From NCBI GenBank assembly GCA_029379385.1, contig CM055608.1, positions 25,480,350 to 25,544,349 on the forward strand: a DNA stretch of 64,000 bases. The letters are read 5' to 3'. Each line of letters begins with the position of its first letter. Within the stretch, counting starts at the first letter, position 1. Shown in pieces: positions 1 through 9,918 of this stretch. A model generated the notes under the pieces. It was not told where the DNA came from. It saw nothing but the letters and a program-made list of their open reading frames with translations, and searched no databases. Made by a program: the position numbers and the translations under genes. This stretch comes from Quillaja saponaria. Taxonomy: Eukaryota > Streptophyta > Magnoliopsida > Fabales > Quillajaceae.

Positions 1-111
1 AAAGGATCCATTTCAGAGAATGGCAACTGTAGAGCATACAGCAGCTCTTACTATTTTAGGGTAAAAAAAAAAAAAAAAAAAAAACTTGGACTAATGTTCC
101 ATCAAACTACT

Positions 112-842
112 AGTGGGCTGGTGAAAAGAGAAAGTTCAGAAGAACATTTCTTAAGAACAGATATAGCTTTTATTCCATACTCGAAATCTAATTATAAACT
201 AAGAACTTTATTTCCTTTTATACAAGAGTCTTAGAGGAACAATACAAATCATATTACATTAGTCATGAAATCACACACTTTAATATAGCTAAAGTAAAAG
301 CAATTTTATCATAAACTTTAATAAAATTATTTGATTCTTGTGAGAGATAAGCCTTTCATGATTTCATCATTTTTTTAATATTGTGTCACACTTCTTCTGA
401 TCAAAGTAGTTATCATTAGCTTTTTTTTTATTATTAAACTTTTTTTTTTTTTTTTTTTATGCCGCTTTCATAATCCCAATTTGCTTGTTCAACAGCTTCA
501 AGATCTTCTTCAATAACTTCATCTTTTTGTGGAAAGTCTCCATTCAGGTATTGTGAGTCTTGAAAATTTTCAGATTTAGATGTGTGGAGCTAGAACTTGC
601 TCTAACCATCTCTGATAGAAGACTACGCTGAGGAAGGTTGTTCTTCCAGTGTAATACATATCTGTGAGTGGAGTATGAGTATGTAACTGGATAGGTTTCC
701 CATGGTACGTGTAGTGGTTTGGAAATTTGGCCATAATTCCGTAGAAATGACATGGTTTTGTTTTACCTTAAACTTTTCGTAATTCCTGACGGCCTTTTTA
801 GGACAACAACGTGAAAGTTTGTGTAGGATAACCATAAATATC
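112..842 (-). mobile_element. Endogenous pararetrovirus-like fragment, copy 1
   Basis: Read on the minus strand, this segment runs from the decayed end of a coding region (842 down to about 480), through an AT-rich intergenic stretch, to a promoter and the start of a transcript leader (about 260 down to 112). The same order recurs on the plus strand at 1,077-1,950, so the two form a diverged inverted repeat with about 235 bp between them. The coding part is broken: two overlapping short frames at 544-753 and 623-871 each carry part of the shared protein sequence, showing a frameshift. Assignment to Caulimoviridae rests on the promoter layout and gene-end/promoter/leader order, not on a recognised enzyme domain. 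An LTR retrotransposon remnant is the main alternative. Confidence 0.55.
214..276 (-). promoter_or_regulatory. Viral-type promoter, copy 1 (TATA plus paired upstream boxes)
   Basis: On the minus strand a TATAAAAGG box (222-214) lies downstream of two decayed TGATGTAA-like boxes (276-254). An AATAAAAG signal follows shortly after the TATA. This is the mutated partner of the better preserved promoter at 1,734-1,796. Activity is unknown. Confidence 0.45.
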
Positions 843-1076
843 TCTTTTTGTATTTTTAGGATTTCCGCCATTTTAATCCACTCGTGTTGAATTAATTGTT
901 TCCACTCTGACAGAGGTTTGAATCAAGTTAAAAACTTGAGGATAGACATGGAAACTTTTCCTAATATTATCCAGTTCAAGAAAAAGAAGATTCCCAATTC
1001 TCAATTACTTAGATTTGTTGAATCGTTCTATAATACCGGCACCAAAAAGAGAAAAAAATTATAAATAATAATATAA

Positions 1077-2335
1077 GATATTTATGGTCTTCCTACACAA
1101 ACTTCTACAATTATTGTCCTAAAAAGGCCACATACAATTTGGGATGATGGTGTCTTGATATCATATTCCTCAGTTCAAATTTACAAGAATTTCATTTATG
1201 AGATTGCTCATAACATGCTTGACCATTATAAGGCTACCACGAATTAATAAAAGTTTATAGCAGAAGAAAACCATGTTATTTCTACAGAATTATGACAAAA
1301 TTTCAGGACCATTCCACCATGGGAAACCTATCCGGTTATATACTCGGGATCCATTCATAGAGATATATGACACTAAAAGAACAATCTTTCCCAGCCTAGT
1401 CCTCCATCAAAAAAAAAAAAAAAAGTGGAACAAGTTCTAGCTTAACAATTATAAATCCTAAAAATTTTGAAGACTCACAAGATCCGAATGAAAACTTCTG
1501 ACAAGAAAATAAAGTTAGGAAAGAGGATTTCGAACAAGCAAATCGGGATTATGAATGTGACATGAAAAAATGGGAGCGTGATCGAAGCTGCTGATTTCTA
1601 CTGGAATAATTTTACAAAAGAAGAGTGGCACAATATTAAAAATATGATGGAACCGTACAAAGCATGTCTCAAAATAACTTTATGATACAGTTATTTTTAC
1701 TTTAGCTATATTAAAGTATATATTATTAGTGTGTGATGTCACGAGTGATGTAATATGATTTGCCTTGTTTCTCTAAGGCTCGTCTATAAAAAAAGGAAGT
1801 CAAGTTCTGAGCTTGTAAACAGATTTTGAGTGTGGAATAAAAGTCCGCGTGTTTTTGAGAAGAACTAGTAATTAGACTTCGAGTGTAGAATAAAAGCCAT
1901 ATACGTTCTTAAGATGTATGCTTCTAAACTTTCTTCTTCACTAGCCCAATATTTGAAAGAGAGAGAGGAAGAGAGAGATTACAAGAGATCGAGGAAAAAT
2001 CGAATATATTAGCCTTAAAAGATAAGGGGAGAATCTAAAATATCTGAAGTATCAACTTTTTTTTAATTGTATAGTAAATTTTTTTCTTTTAGAGATAAGA
2101 CTTCTTATCATCCTCTAGCTTTTTTTTTCTAAGTTTCTATCATATTCTAAATATTGTGCTTAGTCATATTGTCACACGTATTGGCCCTAATAGAGATATT
2201 ATTATCAAAGTCTGCAAATTATTCCTTTCTATTAGAATCGTATTTATTCATGGCATCTATAATTAAATCTGTGAGTCTTTCCACTTTCATGAATCTTATT
2301 TTGTCAAATTGTGCACGAGTTCTTGTATAATAAGA
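1077..2335 (+). mobile_element. Endogenous pararetrovirus-like fragment, copy 2
   Basis: This copy reads in the plus direction: a decayed coding end (1,077 to about 1,690), an intergenic region with promoter, then a leader extending to about 2,335. It pairs with copy 1 upstream (shared to about 1,950) and with copy 3 downstream (shared from about 1,945 to 2,335), so it is the middle unit of three alternating orientations. Its leader holds a short internal duplication around 1,823-1,900, in which each half carries an AATAAAAG signal; copy 1 has only one. Frames are interrupted and no intact protein is encoded. Confidence 0.55.
1734..1796 (+). promoter_or_regulatory. 35S-like promoter of the pararetrovirus-like copy 2
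   Basis: Two spaced boxes, TGATGTCA (1,734-1,741) and TGATGTAA (1,746-1,753), precede a TATAAAAAAAGGAAG element (from 1,785). An AATAAAAG signal sits about 50 bases further on (1,836). The arrangement of paired TGACG-like boxes, TATA followed by GGAAG, and an early poly(A) signal resembles the as-1/TATA region of caulimovirus 35S promoters as I know it. The boxes are TGATG rather than TGACG, as expected from C-to-T decay of methylated DNA. Confidence 0.5.
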
Positions 2336-2364
2336 AAGCTGGGAAAGGTGGTTATACAAGCTTA

Positions 2365-2925
2365 TTATACAAAAGCTCATGCACAATTTTCATAACAGTT
2401 GGAAAGAGAATTTTTACTACCAATTTGGTAGTAAATTATACTAGATCCAATGAACAAATCAATGAATGTGAGTAGATATTTGAGAAAATAAGTTTCAAGA
2501 ATTTAGATACTCAGATTTAATTACAAATGTCAAGAATAAACAAGACGATTCTAATAGATAGGTAAAATTTGATAATGATAGCATCTCTAGTGAGATTAAT
2601 GCATGCGACAATATAGATAAATTTGACAATAATAGTATCTCTAGTGAGGTCAATACTTAAGACAGTATGACTAAACAAAATATTCAGAACATGATAAAAT
2701 CTTGAAAAATATTTAGGAAAAGGAGGATAAGAAATCTTATCTCTAGAAGAAAAAACTCACTTTTCAATCAAGAAATTTGATACTTCAAATTTTTTAGATT
2801 TTACTCTTAACTCTTAACTTTTAAGGTCTAATGGTCTATATAATTCGATGATCTCTTTTCGGTAATAGACATTCTAACCTTTTCTTTCTCTCTCTCTTTC
2901 ATTACCATTTTCTGAATGGATCCTT
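2365..2925 (-). mobile_element. Endogenous pararetrovirus-like fragment, copy 3
   Basis: On the minus strand this region matches the leader part of copy 2 (1,945-2,335), including a purine-rich GAAAGAGAGAG start and the TCTAGAGATAAGA and TCTATTAGAATCG stretches. Together they form a second large inverted repeat with a centre near 2,350. This copy has an extra internal duplication of a roughly 60 bp block (around 2,575-2,660) that copy 2 has once. Its outer edge near 2,900-2,925 (GGATCCATTCAG-like) also resembles positions 4-25 on the other strand, so the window edge probably cuts a further copy. Confidence 0.5.
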
Positions 2926-2929
2926 TGCA

Positions 2930-4670
2930 CCTGATAATAGGAAGCCTTGACTAATTGTAAGCCCCCCATTTGCTTTTGGTTGTTCTAGTTGATACCATAT
3001 CTCCATATGCCACTTATCCGCATTTCTTCTAGTAACTAATTTAAGGCTTGAACCTCATTATCGAGGATCAAATCATCAGAATGCATTTTTATCATAGCAC
3101 CATTCGATCATTTACATGAAAGAAATCATTCCATATTTAAATGTAGATTAAAATACAAGAGCTTCCAAATTGAAAGATATGCCAAATGCTATATTCATCA
3201 AGAAGTTAAACAATATTGAAAAATAAGGAATTAAATAACATAAATAATCAAAAAACAACTTCATAAATTATTCATATTCTCCTAGCTTCACACACCCAAT
3301 CGTTGTTTTTGATGGTATATGATCACAAATTCCATTTTTCAGGATTCTTCAATCATAGAGTTTGTGTGACTTTTTCTTATCACACTTGATACTTGTCAGA
3401 TTTGTATATTTTGCTTTATTATGTCATAAAGAAAAACTGAAAATAAAATCATCATTTTTGAATCAAAAATAGATAACATAATTCAGTCAATTCTTCTAAA
3501 TCAAATCATATCATACTAATTATTCGTTAGATGTAAAAAAAGAATGAATTACTAACCGTAATCTCATTCCACACATCATCTAACAATAAATTTTATATCT
3601 TCTCAACTTAGTAAGCAAGTTGAGAAGAAGAATTTTCCCAAGGCCTCCCATGCCAAACTATGATAGCCAACATCTCTTTTGACAACCATTATATGCATCT
3701 AACAACATCAAACCAAACAGTTCCCGTTCCATTTTCATTCCATCCAAATATGAAGGTTGAACTTTATGCATAGCCGAAGTCCTAAAGGTGCTTCAAGATC
3801 TAAAGATACCACTTCAACCAGTACTGAACCTAAAGATTAGATTGATGAAAGCCCATACCTCCAAGATTCAAAATAAGAGATACTCAAGTTCCAATTATCT
3901 GCAGCAGCTGTAGTTGATGTTAAGAACTGGAACAAGATGCGCCGAGCACCGTCAAAACATAAGGATTTTACAGAGAGAAGGAAACCTTGAAGCCCTCCTT
4001 AAAGTTTGAGCATCAAAGAGATAACATGATTTACAAACCCCACCATGTTAATTGATTCCCTAGACAAGTGTGCTGTGAAATAAGCAGTGCTTTGTTGCTT
4101 TCTAAAGACCTTTATGTAAAGTCTTTGGATGGCCTTAACGGTCTTTTCTAAAGAGCCTTGTCTACTTGACGATTGTAAAAGTCCCACTTGGACACTACAT
4201 GAGTAATTAGCAAAAATATAACGTGCACGCTGCCTTATAGTACAGAGAAGTAGACCCCACTCGGTGTCACCCCTCATTGTTGCTCTATAATAAAAATTTT
4301 AAAGCCATCTTTATATGTAAAACTAACAACCACTTTTTTAAGCACATTCTCCTTGGATGAAAAAGAATATAAAGAACAGAAGTTGAAAAAAATAGAGGAT
4401 TTAAATATTAAACGTAGGACGGTAAACAATTGAAGGAACATAGGGAAAAAAAATGTATTCAAAGCTGTCTGCTGACGGCAAGGCGACATGGAGTAAGTTT
4501 TCAGACCCATTGCGAACAAATATATACAACTGTGACAGCAGCAACACAAATTGTAATAAGAGTTTGATACGCGAGTAAGCTTGAGCAGTTTTGGTAAGTA
4601 ATCAGAAGTTCAGAACCACTAATTCTTAGTATAACACGTAAAAGATGTAATCATGTAATAGGCCAATAAC
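2930..4670. other. Intergenic, no gene recognised
   Basis: AT-rich sequence with only short unsupported frames. A 92-codon minus frame at 3,999-4,277 and a 91-codon one at 4,274-4,549 have no recognisable motif or splice context. The part next to 4,670 should hold the 3' UTR and poly(A) site of the Y14-like gene. Confidence 0.5.
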
Positions 4671-4674
4671 AATT

Positions 4675-7600
4675 TCAGTGTTTCCTTGCAGGACTTCTTG
4701 ACCGATATAGCCGTGTTGGTCTAGAAAATAAAAACAGAAGAAACATCATTAATGGAATGCAAATAGTAATCACAAGCTGATCAAAATAATTGCAGGCTTG
4801 GAGCCATGAAAATTCAGTAAACCATAACAGAATATTTCTTTTCCTATATAACCTAGACGACTGACATGATCAGATGGGCTTGTATTAAATCTGAAGGCAT
4901 TATAAAGATTCCTCCAGAACCAATGCAACAACAACGCTAATATCAATTACTGCTTTGACAGACCATAATACAACATTTTGGGTGTAGGACAAGCAGAATC
5001 TTTCTGATTAAAAGGGCAGGTAAAGCAAGCAAGTTTACTCATATATATTAGTGGAAAGAAATATCAGAAAGTAGGAGAGAGGAAAAACAGGAAACATGAA
5101 AGGAAATACGAGGGCCATGAGGTATCTTCATATTGCAAACTTTACTTAGAATATGATAACATGATCTTCCAATAATTTTAATTTAATTACAGAAAAATCT
5201 TAAGGCCAAATTATGAAATGCACATTCAGTTGTAGGATAACATTGGTGGTTACTAACATGGTACCTATTCTTGAATCAGAAAAGGCACCAGTATATACAA
5301 GTGAAAGAAAAATTGAATACAAAGTTAACAAACTAAGTTTCTTCACCACATAACAACCAATTAAACAGCAGCTTTCATTGGAGCAAAAACACCAAGTAAT
5401 TCTCCAAACACAGACCAATAATCAAATAAAGAAAGAAAAAATTGAAGTATTCAATAATAATAACCTTCTCAGAGCCTTAGAGGGATCAGAAAAAGCCCAA
5501 TCAACAGAGACTGTCTGAGTAAAAAGTTGAGATCCATTTCTTTTAACTATAGCTTCCTGGGCTGCCTTAAAAGTCTCATATTCAATCAATGCATACCCCT
5601 GCAGAGAGAAAAAAGACAATCATTTACAATCAATCTTCAGAAACTGAATTTTCCATTCCATGCTTGGAGACCCAGAGAATTCTTCTAAAAGATTAAGAAA
5701 GGAATAACAACCCTTATCAAACCACAAAATCCCATTTGTTGAACATTTTTAGAATCGACTCTATTAAGTGACAATGGGAATACTGCATGCTGCAGAATGG
5801 GAACGGAAAGATCAAACAAAACGTTCACCCACCTACATTGCAAATAACAAATAGAAACCTAACAATAGTGCACAACATTGCACGCAATGATAAATGATTT
5901 TCCAGAGGAATATCAGTGAAGTTATGCAGTAAATGAAATTATTAAAAATTTATTTTTCAAAAATATGAAGAAAAAAAAACTCTAAATTATCTTACATTTT
6001 AATCCACAACATGCATAAAAAAGAAGTTATATGTTTTTCTTTTTCTTCTGTCTTTTTTTTTTTTTTTTGCAAGACAGGGTTGAGAGATTAAGCAAACTTT
6101 TTTATAGAAAGGGGAAAGAATATGAAATATACACTAAGCACCTAACTCCTACCAAAAAACTGTGGTCTGGAACAAATATTTAAAAATCAGTAACAATGTG
6201 ATACAACAACCCAGGACAAGGAATGTGTGAACAAAATATCAAGATCTCACAATTTAAATGAAATTTCAAATGTTCAAAGTAACAGTTGTAACATCGGTCC
6301 AAACAAAAAAATACCTACAGTATTAGCATTCAGTCAAGAAGCAGTGTTTCACATAAATTTGGAGCCTTAACACTATTGATATTACTGCTAAGACACATTT
6401 TACAGAGGAATGCAAATGAAAGAACAGCATTCATGTATCAAGCCAAACATGAAACATGCATTATAAAATAATCCATTGAAACAGACCATACACTCCAGCT
6501 AACAATTCAGTGTAAACTATAATCAAGCTGACTATGGTAGCAATGAGCAGTGGAGTGTGTTTATTTCTTGCACTTCTATGTTCATAGATGTGGTAGTCGC
6601 TCAAACTGTGTGTAACTAACTTAGATTTGCACCTGCAATCAGCCTGCAGCTAAAGTGTCACTTGATGTGTTTGCCTTAGTACAAGGCAATCAAATAATTA
6701 TATTGAGATATCATTTAATCACCATATCATGTGTGCACAAAACCCAGATCCACTTGGTGACAACCCACTTTACGAGATAATAAAGTTCAATTCCTCTAAT
6801 ATGGGATTTGAAGAAAGATTTTGTAGTTAATAATTGTGGTCATGCAGTCATAAAGTGTTATATAGTGTTGAAACAAAAGTTCTAAATATATGAAGAATAA
6901 TAAACTATAGAGTTTATATTCTTTCACACTTCATCTTCGCATACTGAAAGCAGGTTATGACTACAGCTGCAGTGTTGCGCAAAACCAAGCCAAGAAAAAT
7001 GCAATATAAGATATATGTTAAATAGGCCACTAACCAGTTTCTCAGTTAGCTAGAAGTAGATAATCTTGAAACAAGTGTAATAATAATTTGTCATGATGGA
7101 GTAATCATATATATACCTTTCTAAATCCAGTACGGCGGTCAAGATTCAGATGCAAATTCTTAACATCGCCATACGCAGCAAACACATTAAGAAGGTCATC
7201 CTCCTGTGCCTCTTCATGTACTCCAGTGATCAATATGATCCATCCCTCAATAGCTACAGAAAATTGATATTTTTACAATCTTCTCAAATACTATGCAAGC
7301 GCAATTAAGATGTACTTAGCTTATTCATTCCATGAATAGAACTGCTTTCATAGTTTAGAAGAGGGAAAAAAGTGAAAATTATAGCAACATAACTTTAGAG
7401 TTCAATTTTCCATTTAGTTTACAGTGATTCCTTCCACTAATCTCCGAACCTCATACCCAACCGTGTTTGGTTTGGGAGAAAACACAGCGAAAATCTGAAA
7501 CCCTAAGCATTCAATTTGCATAACCGGAATAATCAGAAGTTGAAATAAGCTATAAAAGAATTTTGCAAAATTTCAGTTGAGAGATAAACAAGGTATGTTG

Positions 7601-7817
7601 AGCTTCTCTTCTTTACTAGCGATTTTCTTAGCAACCAAACACAATCTTAAAGCAATTAAAAAAAAAAAAAAACAAAGCAAGGAGTTCGGTACTAACAGCG
7701 CAGAGGAGAGTGGCACTGCTGATTGGTTACAAAGAATTGAGAGTCCGAGTTGGTATTTGAGGATTCTAGGGTTTTGTTTTGTGCTCTGAAACCCCTGCCT
7801 TTGGTTCTCTTCATCAT
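4675..7817 (-). CDS. Y14/RBM8A-like exon-junction-complex protein with non-canonical N-terminus
   Basis: Y14 pairs with MAGO in the exon junction complex, which marks spliced mRNAs. Three exons are clear: 7,117-7,253, 5,465-5,598 and 4,675-4,720, all with GT/AG borders and matching phases. They encode a Y14 RRM, including [31 protein letters not shown] and SVDWAF, then a short basic RS tail ending in RSRSPARKH. Known Y14 proteins have an acidic N-terminal region of roughly 60-90 residues before the RRM. I found no such exon upstream. The only phase-compatible candidate I found is 7,697-7,817: an ATG, 40 codons, and a GTTAGT donor that joins in frame. This gives 145 residues with a basic, Ser/Asn-rich start. 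The RRM identity is firm and the first exon is a hypothesis. The gene could be a truncated duplicate rather than the main Y14 copy. Confidence 0.78.
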
Positions 7818-8620
7818 CGTTTCGACCTCACCCTCTTCTCTCTTTCCGATACTGAAAATCTTATACTAAATAATGCTATCTAGGGTTTATGTGCGTTGTG
7901 CTACGAATAGGGACAGCAGCTTCTGCCTTTTGCACAGCGACGACCTTCTCGGATTCCCGCCATAATACCACCAGACTTGTTTGGATAAGCGTGATACTGT
8001 ATCCCTGATCCTAGATAATTTTTGGATTTTCATTTTACCGAAAAGAAAAAGAAATAGTTTTAAAAACTAACAATTCACATTTTTTAAGTCGAGAAAATAT
8101 GATATTTTTGAATCTTGTCCAACTTTATTTATTTTTTTTTTTTGCGTTGTGTCATATTCGGATATGTTGGATTATTTTTATTTGTTTATTGCCCCATTTA
8201 TGCTAATAAATATTTATTTGATTTGATAAAAATATGTTATCCATGTTATGATTAAAAAAATTATGAAAAAATTATTTCTCTCGAAAAAAAAATATGAACC
8301 TATAAATTTGTAATATTTCATGTTGTCTTGTTAATTATATGCATCTTAATGTAAAAAGTAGCAGTATTTCATTGTGACATACTCTTGTTGCCGTGTCAAA
8401 TTACTAGTATGGTATGTCACTGTTAAATGACAAAAGTTATTTTGAATCTTATCAAATTTTGTGGTGTCGCCTTGTTAATTTATGCACTTCTTAAATCAAG
8501 TTAATAAAAATGTGACCCATTTTATTAGAACATAATGTTGGCTTTGTAAGTAGTAATTTCCGAACATATTCATGGTAAGTGTTACGGGCATTTAGAGAGG
8601 TTAATTTTTCTGTTTGTTTT
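7818..8620. other. Y14-like gene 5' flank and AT-rich spacer
   Basis: The stretch just above the proposed start contains an AAACCCTAG motif on the minus strand (near 7,873-7,885), common in 5' regions of plant translation and RNA genes. The rest, 8,000-8,620, is AT-rich spacer without a supported feature. Confidence 0.4.
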
Positions 8621-9398
8621 GGCACCACCATGGCACTTGACAACTTCTCTATCAAGTCAGCCATTCAACTCAGACTACACAAATAGTTGCAGCCATTAAA
8701 GAATGAGAGCAACAAAACACAATGCAGAGGAAACACTCGTCTAAATCTTTTATTAATATCAGATATCAGAAGGAACATACACACATTTTACTGCAATGGC
8801 ATAAAATTCCCACCCAGAATTATCTTAGATTTCTAGCTAGAATTAAACCCACAATGACCAACCCATTTTTTAACAAACTCAATCCTTTATATAGGCATTA
8901 CAAGTGATTCACACACTTGGCAGCAGCATCCCTTCTGCCTAGGCACTATTGCTACCAAACAACCCACTCATAGGTGGTTACAAAGTCAAAATACACATAT
9001 GCAGATTTGCTTCAGCCACCAAGCTACGGTTTTGGGACCCCTTCCAACCACTAACTCAAATGTCTAAGAGTTGCAGCAACACTACCCACGTTTCCAGGAA
9101 TCCTCAAGCCACAAGCTCAACTATTCAGCAGTTCCAGAAGACTGTCAGTCACTTTCCTATAATCCAGAAGCAATTTCAAACGCCAATAATCATTTCATTG
9201 ACTCTGCTGCCTTTACTAAACTGCAATATAAATGCTATTCAGGTGGCATATTGTTATGCAACATGCATTCCAGCATGTCCTTGACAAAATGCTTGGCTGG
9301 CAGTCTTACGACAGAACTGCCAGCAGCACAAACTGCACAAGACCAGACCATGCTGTTAGTAGTATGTCCTAGAGTCAATGATATGTGATGTTGTGACA
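8620..9398 (-). mobile_element. LTR-like or noncoding-transcript-like segment
   Basis: This segment is less AT-rich than its surroundings. On the minus strand it has a CTATATAAAGG box (8,893-8,885) and, about 140 bases later, an AATAAAAG poly(A)-type signal (8,754-8,747). A promoter followed closely by a poly(A) signal is the usual R-region layout of an LTR. Two overlapping plus frames of 111 and 105 codons are rich in Ser, Gln and His and show no domain. I could not find convincing TG/CA ends or a target duplication. Confidence 0.3.
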
Positions 9399-9918
9399 TA
9401 TTATTTTATATACAATCTTATTCATATTATTAATAAATATAAGTGGCAAACATTATCATACATAAGAGTTATCAATTAACCACCATAAGCCCAGAGAATT
9501 AAAGTAATGAAAATAAGCATCATGATGAAATCATGCTAATGATATGTATTTCCTTTACGCTTAATTCTTAAATGTTCCTAATCATAGGATCACTAAGTAG
9601 GGCATTAGTGAATCCGAATAGATTAGTACATATCTAGTTGGCTCAAAGAGTTGAGAGTGACTAATCTCATAGTCACTTGTGTATGAGCACAAAAACAAAT
9701 ATGTAGGTGCTCATAGAGAATGAGTTCACTGAACTGACTCAACTAAGAACACCTATATGAAGTTTCTCTACATGTCAATAGGTCGTTCTTATGTTACAGT
9801 TGTGCAAATAGTCATTTGACTTGAGACATCATAGTTATCTTATATGTACGTTATTATACTTTGATATTATTTCTGATTCTATTAATGAATCACCTAAAAA
9901 GTAGTAATTGGGTATAAT
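9399..9918. repeat. Probable retrotransposon-derived spacer
   Basis: The sequence has no open frame and its style (GTGACTAATCTCATAGTCACT and similar short phrases) resembles untranslated internal parts of plant LTR retrotransposons. It lies between an LTR-like segment and a well-defined solo LTR. Family unknown. Confidence 0.3.
9914..9918. repeat. Target site duplication, left (ATAAT)
   Basis: ATAAT directly precedes the LTR start TGTCACACCC. The same five bases directly follow the LTR end at 13,586-13,590. Confidence 0.65.

Noticed and set aside
7577..7789. 70-codon plus frame over the proposed Y14-like first exon
   Set aside because: It includes a poly-lysine run from an A-tract and lies antisense to the candidate exon; no motif or splice support.
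8949..9388. Overlapping 111- and 105-codon plus frames as a gene
   Set aside because: They overlap in different frames, lack motifs, and lie in an LTR-like segment with minus-strand signals.
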